Assembly (NCBI RefSeq): GCF_000161455.1
Contig: NZ_CM000745.1
Span: 3,168,240 to 3,232,239 of the forward strand
Direction: 5' to 3'
Source of the DNA: Bacillus pseudomycoides DSM 12442
GTDB lineage: Bacteria; Bacillota; Bacilli; Bacillales; Bacillaceae_G
Length of the DNA: 64,000 bases
Below the pieces are notes generated by a model. That model was given only the letters and a program-made list of their open reading frames with translations. It was not told where the DNA came from and made no database searches. The translations under genes and the position numbers were made by a program. Each line of letters opens with the position of its first letter. Within the stretch, counting starts at the first letter, position 1. Below, in pieces: positions 17,499 to 26,689 of this stretch.

Positions 17499-17530
17499 AA
17501 AAAGGGAGAGGAAAAATCCTCGCCCTTTTA
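17499..17530 (-). terminator. Terminator-like hairpin between khpA and rimM
   Basis: On the minus strand AAAGGGCGAGGA pairs with TCCTCTCCCTTT (one mismatch) around a T5 loop, and T residues follow. It sits inside the operon, so it probably attenuates rather than ends transcription. A 14-bp palindrome TTCCATATATGGAA (17461-17474) lies between it and rimM. Confidence 0.5.
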
Positions 17531-17534
17531 ACGT

Positions 17535-17762
17535 TTATTGAATTTCCAGTGTGACTTTCTCATCATTGTGATGTCCCACTGAATACAAGAGCATCCGAAT
17601 TGCTTTCGCAACTCGCCCCTGCTTTCCAATGACTTTTCCAACATCCTCAGGATGCACAGTCAATCGATACTTTATCTCTCCGTTGCAAAGTTCCTGTGAA
17701 ACTTTTACATCTTCAGGATGATCTACAAGAGGTTTGACAATTGTTTCGATCAACTTTTTCAT
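17535..17762 (-). CDS. khpA: KH-domain RNA-binding protein KhpA (YlqC)
   Basis: Small single KH-domain protein that binds RNA, typically with KhpB/Jag, in cell division and envelope control. It is 75 aa from MKKLIETIVKPLVDHPEDV. The RNA-binding loop VGKVIGKQGRVAKAIRMLL carries the GxxG motif (GKQG). I start two codons inside the longest frame because GAGG lies 8 nt before that ATG. It lies between rpsP and rimM, as in B. subtilis. Confidence 0.92.
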   Translation of the reverse strand: MKKLIETIVKPLVDHPEDVKVSQELCNGEIKYRLTVHPEDVGKVIGKQGRVAKAIRMLLYSVGHHNDEKVTLEIQ

Positions 17763-17776
17763 TGTCATTGCCTCAA

Positions 17777-18049
17777 TTACTTACCTTGTTTAGATAAGTG
17801 GAATTTCTCCATGATACCTTGGTTAGAGAAAAGATTGCGAACTGTATCAGATGGTTTCGCACCATTTCCTAACCATTTTAATGCTGCTTCTTCGTTGATT
17901 TTCACTTCAGCTGGTTGAGCAACCGGATTGTAAGTACCGATTTCCTCAATGAAACGTCCGTCACGAGGAGAACGAGAATCTGCAACAACTACACGATAGA
18001 AAGGAGTTTTTTTAGCTCCCATACGTTTTAAACGAATTTTAACTGCCAT
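17777..18049 (-). CDS. rpsP: 30S ribosomal protein S16
   Basis: Small-subunit assembly protein. It is 90 aa, starting MAVKIRLKRMGAKKTPFYRV and continuing ADSRSPRDGRFIEEIGTYNP, the S16 signature. It lies directly after ffh and begins the rpsP-khpA-rimM-trmD-rplS cluster. Confidence 0.98.
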   Translation of the reverse strand: MAVKIRLKRMGAKKTPFYRVVVADSRSPRDGRFIEEIGTYNPVAQPAEVKINEEAALKWLGNGAKPSDTVRNLFSNQGIMEKFHLSKQGK

Positions 18050-18150
18050 TTATAAAGCACCTCCGAATTTATTTCACACAGATAATTATATTAGCAAAAA
18101 GACTATTGCTTTGTAAAGTATTTTTTCTTAACAGAGCCATCTTTTTTTCC

Positions 18151-19500
18151 TTACATAAATGGAAACTTCAATCCACCTAGTCCTTTTTTCTTACCTTTTT
18201 GCATGCCTGTCATCGTCTTCATCATTTTTTTCATATCTTCAAACTGCTTCAGTAGACGATTAATTTCTTGTACTGTTGTACCACTACCTTTGGCAATGCG
18301 TTTTTTACGACTAGCATTGATAATTTCCGGATGTTCTCGCTCTACTTTTGTCATAGAACGAATAATTGCCTCAATATGCCCAATTTGTTTTTCATCAACT
18401 TGTGCATTTTTCAGCCCTTTAATTTTATTTGCACCAGGAAGCATTCCTAGCAATTCATCAAGTGGTCCAAGTTGACGCACTTGTCCAAGTTGCTCTAGGA
18501 AATCGTCTAGCGTAAACGAAAGCGTACGCATTTTTTGCTCAAGTTCTTTTGCTTTTTCCTCATCAACTGTAGCTTGCGCTTTTTCAATTAATGTTAAAAC
18601 GTCACCCATCCCTAAAATACGGGATGCCATGCGTTCTGGATGGAACGCTTCAATCGCATCTAGCTTTTCACCCATACCAGCAAATTTAATTGGTGTGTTT
18701 GTTACTGCTTTAATAGATAGTGCTGCACCACCGCGCGTATCACCGTCTAATTTCGTTAAAACAACACCTGTTAAACCTAACTGTTCATGGAAACTTTGTG
18801 CAACATTTACCGCATCTTGTCCTGTCATCGCATCGACAACAAGGAAGATTTCATCCGGTTTCGCAACTTCTTTCACTTTCGCTAATTCATCCATTAGTTC
18901 TTCATCAATATGCAGGCGACCCGCTGTATCGATTAAAACATAATCATGATGATCTTCTTTTGCTTTCGCAATCGCTTGTTTTGCAATTTCAACAGGACTT
19001 ACTTGATCTCCTAATGAGAAAACAGGCATGTCCAATTGCTTCCCTAATGTTTCAAGCTGTTTAATCGCTGCAGGACGGTAAATATCGGCTGCAACAAGCA
19101 TCGGTTTACGATTATGCTTTTTACGAAGCAAATTCGCAAGTTTACCTGTTGTCGTTGTTTTACCTGCACCTTGCAGACCAACCATCATAATAACAGTTGG
19201 CGGCTTATTAGCGACAGCAATTTTACTTTGCTCTCCGCCCATAAGTTCTGTAAGTTCTTCCTGTACAACTTTAATTACTTGTTGGCCAGGTGTCAAACTC
19301 TTCATTACATCTTGTCCGACAGCACGCTCAGACACACGCTTTACAAAATCTTTTACTACTTTAAAGTTAACATCCGCTTCTAAAAGAGCAAGACGAACTT
19401 CTCTCATCATTTCTTTTACATCGGCTTCAGAAACTTTTCCTTTGCCGCGGATTTTTTGCATCGTCTGTTGAAGTCGGTCGGCTAATCCTTCAAATGCCAT
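18151..19500 (-). CDS. ffh: Signal recognition particle protein Ffh
   Basis: SRP54-type GTPase that binds signal sequences and 4.5S/scRNA and targets ribosomes to FtsY. It is 449 aa. The N domain (1-90) is followed by the G domain with G1 GLQGAGKTTTTGKLA near 107, DTAGRLHIDEELMDELA and TKLDGDTRGGAAL. The M domain (about 300-449) is methionine-rich and ends with a GMQKGKKKGLGG tail. TAGGAGGGCGG overlaps the ylxM stop, giving a coupled start. Confidence 0.98.
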   Translation of the reverse strand: MAFEGLADRLQQTMQKIRGKGKVSEADVKEMMREVRLALLEADVNFKVVKDFVKRVSERAVGQDVMKSLTPGQQVIKVVQEELTELMGGEQSKIAVANKPPTVIMMVGLQGAGKTTTTGKLANLLRKKHNRKPMLVAADIYRPAAIKQLETLGKQLDMPVFSLGDQVSPVEIAKQAIAKAKEDHHDYVLIDTAGRLHIDEELMDELAKVKEVAKPDEIFLVVDAMTGQDAVNVAQSFHEQLGLTGVVLTKLDGDTRGGAALSIKAVTNTPIKFAGMGEKLDAIEAFHPERMASRILGMGDVLTLIEKAQATVDEEKAKELEQKMRTLSFTLDDFLEQLGQVRQLGPLDELLGMLPGANKIKGLKNAQVDEKQIGHIEAIIRSMTKVEREHPEIINASRKKRIAKGSGTTVQEINRLLKQFEDMKKMMKTMTGMQKGKKKGLGGLKFPFM

Positions 19501-19512
19501 ATTGCCGCCCTC

Positions 19513-19845
19513 CTAATCTAATTTTTCGATAGCTTCAACAACTTGTTTCATTTCTTCATTCACATGCTCTTCTTCGCTGATTAGCTGTTTTAGCTTTGCA
19601 ACAAGTCGCTGTCGCTCTTGAAACTTTTGAAGTAATACTAATTTCTCTTCATATTCTTCAAGCATCGCTTCAGTCCGTTTAATGTTATCATACACGGCTT
19701 GGCGACTTACATCAAATTCTTCCGCAATTTCACCAAGAGATAAATCATCTAAATAATAAAGCGACATATAACTTCTTTGTTTTTGCGTTAACAACGATTG
19801 ATAAAAATCAAATAAATAATTCATTCTCGTTGTTTTTTCGAGCAT
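19513..19845 (-). CDS. ylxM: YlxM/p13-like helix-turn-helix SRP-associated protein
   Basis: Small DNA-binding-like protein always found with ffh, reported to modulate SRP. It is 110 aa. The sigma-4-like HTH reads [20 protein letters not shown] (about residues 33-52), and the C-terminal half is a charged helix. It overlaps the ribosome binding site of ffh, so the two are coupled. Confidence 0.9.
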
Positions 19846-19941
19846 GTTGGATCATCCTTTGTTAAGTGATTTCCCTTTACATGAATTAGTTTACATGGAG
19901 TATAAAAGAGTGTCAAGTTTTTTTCTTAACATGATATATTT

Positions 19942-19973
19942 TTTATAAAAAAGAAGCGGTTTTTCCGCTTCTT
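19942..19973 (-). terminator. Terminator of ftsY, displaced beyond a repeat
   Basis: AAGAAGCGG and CCGCTTCTT form a 9-bp stem with a 5-nt loop. On the minus strand TTTTTTATAAAAAA follows. It lies about 150 bp past the ftsY stop because a bcr1-like repeat separates the two. Confidence 0.82.
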
Positions 19974-19976
19974 TCA

Positions 19977-20128
19977 CTGCCCCCGCTATTTGGGGGCAGT
20001 AAGACCTCCACCTTAAGATTCAAAAAGAAGTGAAGAAGATAGGTGGAGGATAACCACCCATAAATACCCGATTGGTGAGGGCTAACCATCCATGGAAAAT
20101 GCCTCCACGGATGGAAGTTTCACTTTAT
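19977..20128. repeat. bcr1-like repeat, copy A
   Basis: This 150-bp element shares layout and segments with the copies at 54526-54672 and 63781-63937: a first stem (CTGCCCCC...GGGGGCAG), a paired CCTCCACCTTA / TAGGTGGAGG segment, the ACCCGATTGGT core, a second pair (CCATCCATGG... CCACGGATGG) and the end AGTTTCACTTTAT. The closing TTTAT overlaps the ftsY stop codon. I identify it as bcr1 of the B. cereus group from memory. Confidence 0.75.
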
Positions 20129-21114
20129 ACTTCTTCTTTTTCTACTAAGTTTGCAAATAAACCATACACATATTGTTCTGGATCAAATTGCTGTAAGTCG
20201 TCCATTTGTTCTCCAAGTCCAACAAATTTCACTGGTACGTCCATCTCATTACGAATCGCTAATACGATACCACCTTTAGCAGTCCCGTCTAATTTCGTTA
20301 GAACAATACCTGTAACATTCGTTGCTTCGCGGAATGTTTTCGCTTGACTTAAACCATTTTGACCTGTCGTTGCATCAATAACAAGCAATACTTCATGAGG
20401 AGCACCTGGAACTTCGCGTTCAATGACACGTTTCACCTTTTCTAACTCCTTCATTAAATTCACTTTATTTTGCAAGCGACCTGCTGTATCACATAGCAAG
20501 ATATCTACTTTACGCGCTTTTGCAGCTTGAACAGCATCATACATAACCGCTGCCGGGTCAGAACCAGATCCTTGTTTAATAACTTCCACACCAACTCGGT
20601 CGCCCCATACTTCTAGCTGTTCGATTGCTCCTGCACGGAACGTATCCCCTGCTGCTAATAAGACAGACTTACCTTCGGATTTAAACTTATGAGCCATTTT
20701 ACCAATTGTTGTCGTTTTCCCAACACCATTAACACCAACAAATAAAATAACCGTTAATTGATCTTGTTGTATGTTAAGTTCATTACTGAAGTCTTCTTCA
20801 CCTTTGTAAATCCCTACTAGTTTTTCCGAAATAACAGCTTGCACTTCTCTCGGATCTTGAATATTGCGGCGTTGTACTTCTTCCTTCAACTGATCGATAA
20901 GTTCCATTACTGTTGCAACACCAACATCTGCACCAATTAAAATTTCCTCTAATTCCTCAAAGAAATCCTCATCGACTTTACGATAGCGATACACTAAATC
21001 ATTTACTTTATCCGCAAATGAATTTCTCGTTTTTTCTAACCCTTGCTTAAATTTCTCTGTTACAGTATCTGTTTGTTTCGAAATCTTTTCTTTTAATTTT
21101 TTAAAGAAGCTCAT
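20125..21114 (-). CDS. ftsY: SRP receptor FtsY
   Basis: Membrane-associated GTPase that receives the SRP-ribosome complex. It is 329 aa from MSFFKKLKEKISKQ. The NG domain has G1 GVNGVGKTTTIGKMAHKF near 130, DTAGRLQNKVNLMKEL and TKLDGTAKGGIVLAI. The start at 21114 lies 9 nt past AGGAAGG. A nearer in-frame ATG directly abuts that site. The stop TAA is shared with the end of a bcr1-like repeat. It follows smc, as in Bacillus. Confidence 0.97.
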   Translation of the reverse strand: MSFFKKLKEKISKQTDTVTEKFKQGLEKTRNSFADKVNDLVYRYRKVDEDFFEELEEILIGADVGVATVMELIDQLKEEVQRRNIQDPREVQAVISEKLVGIYKGEEDFSNELNIQQDQLTVILFVGVNGVGKTTTIGKMAHKFKSEGKSVLLAAGDTFRAGAIEQLEVWGDRVGVEVIKQGSGSDPAAVMYDAVQAAKARKVDILLCDTAGRLQNKVNLMKELEKVKRVIEREVPGAPHEVLLVIDATTGQNGLSQAKTFREATNVTGIVLTKLDGTAKGGIVLAIRNEMDVPVKFVGLGEQMDDLQQFDPEQYVYGLFANLVEKEEV

Positions 21115-21128
21115 TCTTCTCATCCTTC

Positions 21129-24100
21129 CTATTTGCTTGCAACAAGCTCTTCTCCGTCATCTAAACGAACGGAAACAAGCTTAGAAACACCTGATTCTTG
21201 CATTGTTACCCCGTACAGTACATCTGATTCTTCCATCGTACCTTTTCGATGTGTAATAACAATAAACTGCGTTTCATCACTAAACTTTTTCAAATACTGC
21301 GCAAAACGAGCTACATTCGCTTCATCAAGCGCCGCTTCAACCTCATCTAGTACACAGAACGGAACAGGTCTTACTTTTAAAATACCAAATAGCAGTGCAA
21401 TTGCAGTTAAAGCACGCTCCCCACCTGAAAGTAAACCTAAATTTTGCAGTTTCTTACCCGGTGGCTGCGCAACAATATCAATGCCTGTATTTAATAAATC
21501 TTGCGGATTTGTCATCACTAAGTCTGCTCTTCCTCCGCCAAATAGTTCACAAAAGACAGTCTGGAATTCTGTACGAATTGCCTGGAATGTAGTAGAGAAG
21601 CGTTTTTTCATCTCTTCATCCATTTCCATAATAACTTGGTGCAATGTCGCTTTCGCTTCTTCTAAGTCATCTCGCTGCTCTAACAAGAACGTATGTCGTT
21701 CTGCTACGCGTTCATACTCTTCAATTGCCCCTAAGTTTACTGTTCCGAGCTCCTCGATTGATAGTTTGATTAATTTCACCTTTTTACGCGCATCTTCTGC
21801 AGGCATTATCATTGTATACTTCAGTTTTGCTGCTTCAAATGAAATCGTATACGTTTCGCGTAAATGTTGCAATCTATTTTCTAATTCAACATCAAGGCGA
21901 TTGATTTTCACTTCTTGATCTTTTAAAACCTCGAGAACATATTTATGGCGCCCTTTCGTATCTTTCACTTCACGCTCTATATGTTCTACCCGTTCTTGAA
22001 GGCTCAGGCGTTGCTCACGACGGGAACTAATTAATTCCGATGTTTGATTTCGATCATGTGCTTTCTTTTCAATCATATTCGTAATTTGCTCTTCACCGCT
22101 TGAATTCGATGTCATTTCTTGCTTTAAGAATGCTAAATCTTCTTTTGTTTTTACAAGCGTTCGCTGCGTTTCCTCTTGTTCTTTCGTCAAACGATCTACT
22201 TTCTCTTTTTGATTAGACAAACGTTGCTGCTTTTCTGCTGCTTGTACTTTCAGCTCCGTCATCTCCGCCTGAACTTTTTCTTTCGAAGAATGCTGGTCAC
22301 TTTTTTGCTTCGTTAAAGCAACAATTTTTTCATCAAGCTCTGTGATATCTTTTTGAAGCTCTACTAAAATTCTATCCAGCTCTTGTTTTCGCCCTTGCAT
22401 TTTCACTTGATCTTGTAAAAATCCTTCTATTTCCAAATCATAAATAGATAAACGATCATTAATACGATGCTCTTCTAGCTCAAGCTGATTAATTTCTTCT
22501 TTTAATTTTTGTTCATCTACACGCTCTTGTTCTGCATCGTGACGTAATTCTTTTATCTTAACTTCTTTTTCTTGAATTTCTTGTTTTAACGCTTTAACAA
22601 AGTTTTCTAACTTAGAAGTTTTTTCTTCCATTTCAGTAAGCTTCTTGCTCCACTCTTCTAATTCACGTTGTCGCCCTAGTAGAGAAGATTTCGCTTGTTT
22701 TACAGCCCCACCAGTCATAGAACCGCCAGGATTTACAACATCTCCTTCAATCGTTACAATACGGTAGCGATATTGTAATTGCTTCGCTAACTCATTCGCA
22801 CCTCTTAAATCTTTTGCAACGACGACCGTTCCTAATAAATTTGAAACTATATTTTCATATTTATTATTGTAATGCACGAGTTCTGCTGCCACACCTATAA
22901 ACGCTGAATGTTGCTTTATCATACGTAGCTGTTCAAATGATAACGATCTTCCCTTAATAACTGCCTGTGGTAAAAACGTCGCACGTCCATGGCGATTTTG
23001 TTTCAAAAAGGCAATTGCCTCGCGAGCATGCTCTTCTGTTTGTACAACAACGTGTTGCATTGCTGCACCAAGTGCAATCTCCATAGCAACTTCATATGCC
23101 TTCGGTACAGTAAGTAGTTCAGCGACCGCACCTTCAATGCCATGTAGTTTACTTTCACGGGCCTTTAATACTTCACGTACACCTTGATAAAACCCAGAAT
23201 AGTCTTCTTGCATCTCTTCCAGCATTTCTTTTCGAGAGCGAGCTTGTTGAACAAATTGATATGCTTGATACAATTTTGTTTCATTTTCACTATATTGTGC
23301 CTTGCATTTTCCAAGCGCCGCTTCTGTTTTTTGTATATTGGTAATAACGCTTGTCACTTTCTCTTTTACTTCTTCATAACTCTCTACAAATTTTTCCTTT
23401 TTAGCTGTAATTTGCATACGCATTTGTACATACTTTTCATTTTCTTCATCAAGGCGTTGATTTTTAGAATTTTGTTGTTTGAATTGTTCCTCAAGCATAG
23501 ATAATTCATTACGATTACTTGCTTGTTGATTTAAAAGTTCAATATAATCTCCTTTTAAATGCTCAATTTGCTCTTCTAGGTTTTCTGCATATGTAGAAAG
23601 AAGTTTCTCATTTTCGTGTAGCTTTTGTTCTAATGCTTTTACCTGATTTGCAAATTTCATTAGTTCTTCTGTACTGGTTTCAATTTCCACATCATAAATC
23701 TTGGCTTTTTCTGTTAACTCAATAATTAACTGTTCAAGCTGTGTGCAGTGCGTTGTTGCATTTTGCTTTCGTTCCTTTAGCAATTCACGCTGCCCTTCTA
23801 ATTTTTCTAACTCTTTACTAGAAAGAAGGAGAACTTCTTGCAAGGAATCTACAGATTCATCAATCGCTTGCAATTGTCCGCGTAATTCTTCGAGCTCTGC
23901 TTCATTTTTTTGTAAATGCGTTGACATTTTTACTTCTTCATCTTTATTGTGTCCAAACTGCTTTCTAAGCGCTTCCCATTTTTCATGTAATTCTTCAATT
24001 TCATATACAATGAGAGCTGCTTCTACTTTTTCTAGTTCTTCTTTTTTCTCAAGATAGTCTTTCGCAATAGAAGCTTGTCTTTCAAGCGGCTCTACTTGAG

Positions 24101-24698
24101 TGCTTAATTCGTGAATAATATCTTGCACACGATTTAAGTTTTCTTGTGTTTCTGCTAATTTTCCTTCAGCTTTCTTTTTGCGAAGCTTATATTTTAATAC
24201 GCCTGCTGCTTCTTCAAATACACCACGACGCTCTTCAGATTTACTGCTTAAAATTTCTTCTACTTTTCCTTGGCTAATGATTGAGAAAGCTTCTCGTCCC
24301 ATACCAGAATCCATAAATAAATCAACAATATCTTTTAATCGACAAGATTGTTTGTTAATAAAAAAGTCACTATCTCCCAAGCGAGAAACGCGGCGCGTAA
24401 CACTCACCTCATTATACTCAATAGGTAAACGCTGATCTTCATTATTTAAGGTTAATGTTACCTCTGCAACATTAACTGCTCTTCGCGTATCACTTCCCGC
24501 AAAAATAATATCCTCCATTTTTGCACCGCGTAATGATTTTGCAGATTGTTCACCAAGTACCCAGCGAATCGCGTCAGTAATATTACTCTTTCCGCTTCCA
24601 TTAGGACCAACTACAGAGGTTACACCTGGAACAAAATCAACAGATACACGCTCCGCAAAGGATTTAAATCCTACTATTTCTAATCTCTTTAAAAACAC
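21129..24698 (-). CDS. smc: Chromosome segregation SMC ATPase
   Basis: Condensin subunit that, with ScpA and ScpB, compacts and segregates the chromosome. It is 1189 aa and starts at a GTG preceded by GGGGGAAGG. Walker A GPNGSGKSNITDAIRW is near residue 32. Long coiled coils (about 170-500 and 680-1000) flank a hinge (about 510-660, with GGSMTGGA). The signature LSGGERALTAIALLFGI and Walker B PFCVLDEVEAALDEANV are near the C-terminus. Order rnc-smc-ftsY is conserved. Confidence 0.98.
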   Translation of the reverse strand: MFLKRLEIVGFKSFAERVSVDFVPGVTSVVGPNGSGKSNITDAIRWVLGEQSAKSLRGAKMEDIIFAGSDTRRAVNVAEVTLTLNNEDQRLPIEYNEVSVTRRVSRLGDSDFFINKQSCRLKDIVDLFMDSGMGREAFSIISQGKVEEILSSKSEERRGVFEEAAGVLKYKLRKKKAEGKLAETQENLNRVQDIIHELSTQVEPLERQASIAKDYLEKKEELEKVEAALIVYEIEELHEKWEALRKQFGHNKDEEVKMSTHLQKNEAELEELRGQLQAIDESVDSLQEVLLLSSKELEKLEGQRELLKERKQNATTHCTQLEQLIIELTEKAKIYDVEIETSTEELMKFANQVKALEQKLHENEKLLSTYAENLEEQIEHLKGDYIELLNQQASNRNELSMLEEQFKQQNSKNQRLDEENEKYVQMRMQITAKKEKFVESYEEVKEKVTSVITNIQKTEAALGKCKAQYSENETKLYQAYQFVQQARSRKEMLEEMQEDYSGFYQGVREVLKARESKLHGIEGAVAELLTVPKAYEVAMEIALGAAMQHVVVQTEEHAREAIAFLKQNRHGRATFLPQAVIKGRSLSFEQLRMIKQHSAFIGVAAELVHYNNKYENIVSNLLGTVVVAKDLRGANELAKQLQYRYRIVTIEGDVVNPGGSMTGGAVKQAKSSLLGRQRELEEWSKKLTEMEEKTSKLENFVKALKQEIQEKEVKIKELRHDAEQERVDEQKLKEEINQLELEEHRINDRLSIYDLEIEGFLQDQVKMQGRKQELDRILVELQKDITELDEKIVALTKQKSDQHSSKEKVQAEMTELKVQAAEKQQRLSNQKEKVDRLTKEQEETQRTLVKTKEDLAFLKQEMTSNSSGEEQITNMIEKKAHDRNQTSELISSRREQRLSLQERVEHIEREVKDTKGRHKYVLEVLKDQEVKINRLDVELENRLQHLRETYTISFEAAKLKYTMIMPAEDARKKVKLIKLSIEELGTVNLGAIEEYERVAERHTFLLEQRDDLEEAKATLHQVIMEMDEEMKKRFSTTFQAIRTEFQTVFCELFGGGRADLVMTNPQDLLNTGIDIVAQPPGKKLQNLGLLSGGERALTAIALLFGILKVRPVPFCVLDEVEAALDEANVARFAQYLKKFSDETQFIVITHRKGTMEESDVLYGVTMQESGVSKLVSVRLDDGEELVASK

Positions 24699-24812
24699 GA
24701 AAGGCCTTCCCCCTATTCTCCGTTTTTATAGTCTCTGCCTATAAAAACAAACTACTGTACGGATTCATATTTGTCTTTTCATATCCAAATAAAAATAAAG
24801 TTTCATTCTATG

Positions 24813-24851
24813 CATAAGGAATCCCCCTCATGTAAAGGGGGATTCCTTATG
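24813..24851. repeat. Perfect 16-bp stem-loop at the rnc stop
   Basis: CATAAGGAATCCCCCT and AGGGGGATTCCTTATG are exact inverted repeats with a 7-nt loop, and the distal arm contains the rnc stop codon. The minus-strand sequence after it is ATAGAATG, with no T run, so it looks more like a transcript-protecting or processing hairpin than an intrinsic terminator. Confidence 0.7.
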
Positions 24852-25584
24852 ATTGTTCTTTTAACTTTTTCAACGCCTCTGAAGCAGCTTGTTGCTCTGC
24901 TTCTTTTTTCGACTTACCGCTACCAAGACCTAGAGCCACGCCATTTAATGTAACACGTGACACAAACTCTCGATTGTGAGCAGGTCCTTTTTCTTGCAAA
25001 ATTTGATATTCAATATTACCGCTACCATCACGCTGAATTAATTCTTGTAGTTGACTCTTATAATCCATCACATGAGAAAAAGCACCTTCATTAATTTTTG
25101 GATATACAATTTCTTTTAAGAATTCCCAAACTGTCTCCAACCCTTGATCAAGATAAAGGGCACCAATAAACGCTTCAAAGACATCCGCTAATAAAGCTGG
25201 TCGTTCACGTCCACCTGTCATTTCTTCACCTTTTCCTAGTAAAACAAGGTTACCAAATGACAATTCATTCGCAAAGCGGACAAGAGATGGTTCACATACA
25301 ACAGCTGCACGCAACTTTGTTAGCTCTCCTTCGCTCATTGTCGGATATTTTTGAAACAAATACTGTGATACAGTTAATTCTAATACAGCGTCTCCAAGAA
25401 ATTCTAGACGTTCATTGTCTTCATGTGGCTTTTTTCGATGCTCATTCACATACGATGAATGCGTAAATGCTTGAATTAATAATTTTTCATCTGTAAACGT
25501 AATACCTATTTTTTGTTGAAACATTTTAAAAGCTTCACGATATTTTGTTTCATATTTTTTTTCTCTATATTTTCGGTACGGCAT
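24847..25584 (-). CDS. rnc: Ribonuclease III
   Basis: Double-strand-specific endonuclease for rRNA and scRNA maturation. It is 245 aa. The catalytic signature NERLEFLGDAVLELTVS is near residue 57. The conserved ADVFEAFIGALYLDQG follows, and the dsRNA-binding domain (about 170-240) has YKSQLQELIQRDG and SGKSKKEAEQQAASEAL. It lies between acpP and smc. Confidence 0.97.
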   Translation of the reverse strand: MPYRKYREKKYETKYREAFKMFQQKIGITFTDEKLLIQAFTHSSYVNEHRKKPHEDNERLEFLGDAVLELTVSQYLFQKYPTMSEGELTKLRAAVVCEPSLVRFANELSFGNLVLLGKGEEMTGGRERPALLADVFEAFIGALYLDQGLETVWEFLKEIVYPKINEGAFSHVMDYKSQLQELIQRDGSGNIEYQILQEKGPAHNREFVSRVTLNGVALGLGSGKSKKEAEQQAASEALKKLKEQS

Positions 25585-25643
25585 AGGTCCCTCCAGATAT
25601 AAGCCGAGAAAGCCCCGCTATAAAACGGGACTTCACTCAAACA

Positions 25644-25877
25644 TTATAGATGACTCTCTATGTAAGTCACAGCATCGCCAACAGTAGCAATTTTTTCTGC
25701 ATCTTCATCAGAAATTTCCATTTCAAACTCATCTTCCAATTGCATTACAAGTTCAACTACATCTAGGGAGTCTGCACCTAAATCTTCTTTAAAGCTTGCA
25801 GCTGGTACTACTTCTGTTTCTTCTACTCCTAAACGATCCACGATAATTTTCGTTACACGCTCTAAAACATCTGCCAT
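25644..25877 (-). CDS. acpP: Acyl carrier protein
   Basis: Carrier of growing acyl chains in type II fatty acid synthesis. It is 77 aa, very acidic, with the phosphopantetheine serine in [13 protein letters not shown] (about residue 37). The ATG follows GGGGAGGTG. It is last of the fapR-plsX-fabD-fabG-acpP cluster. A weak GC-rich stem (about 25608-25633) follows its stop. Confidence 0.98.
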
Positions 25878-25948
25878 AATTCATTCACCTCCCCTCAAAT
25901 ATTATATTAAATATTTCACAAAAAAACTAGGTGAAATCGTTTCTTTTA

Positions 25949-26689
25949 TTACATTACCATACCACCATCAACATGTAATGTTTGTCCTGTAATATATTTG
26001 CTGTGATCAGCAGCAAAAAATGTTACAGCATTCGCAATATCTTGCGCTTCTCCAAACTTAGCAGCAGGGATTAATTTTAACATTTCCTCTTTTACGTTTT
26101 CGCCTAATACATCTGTCATATCAGTAGCAATAAACCCTGGAGCAATTGCATTTACTGTTATATTTCGGCTAGCCAATTCTTTTGCGGAAGTCTTTGTCAA
26201 TCCAATTACCCCAGCTTTTGCTGCAACGTAATTTGCTTGACCGGGATTCCCTGTAACACCGACAACAGAAGCAATATTAATAATACGACCATGACGCTGA
26301 CGCATCATGTAACGAGATACTGCTTTCGTACATAAGAATACACCTTTTAAGTTTGTATCAATAACTGTATCCCATTCTTCTTCTTTCATACGCATTAATA
26401 AATTATCTCTTGTTACCCCTGCATTATTCACAAGAATATCAACTCGTCCAAATGTATCCACAGTGTGTTTTACCAGGTTTGTAACTTCTTCAACATTAGC
26501 AACGTCTGCTCTCACTGCGATTGCTTCTGAACCAAGTTTTTTTATTTCATCAACTACTTCATTTGCTTTTTGCTCATTACCAGCATAGTTAACTACAACT
26601 GTTGCCCCTTGCTTCGCTAAATCAATTGCAATTGCGCGGCCAATTCCACGTGATGCACCTGTTACTAATGCAACTTTCCCTTTTAACAT
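25949..26689 (-). CDS. fabG: 3-oxoacyl-ACP reductase FabG
   Basis: NADPH-dependent reductase of the fatty acid elongation cycle. It is 246 aa. The SDR cofactor motif TGASRGIGRAIA is at the N-terminus, followed by LVNNAGVTRDNL and the catalytic Ser/Tyr/Lys in IASVVGVTG and NYVAAKAG. Its start overlaps the end of fabD by 7 bp. Confidence 0.97.
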   Translation of the reverse strand: MLKGKVALVTGASRGIGRAIAIDLAKQGATVVVNYAGNEQKANEVVDEIKKLGSEAIAVRADVANVEEVTNLVKHTVDTFGRVDILVNNAGVTRDNLLMRMKEEEWDTVIDTNLKGVFLCTKAVSRYMMRQRHGRIINIASVVGVTGNPGQANYVAAKAGVIGLTKTSAKELASRNITVNAIAPGFIATDMTDVLGENVKEEMLKLIPAAKFGEAQDIANAVTFFAADHSKYITGQTLHVDGGMVM

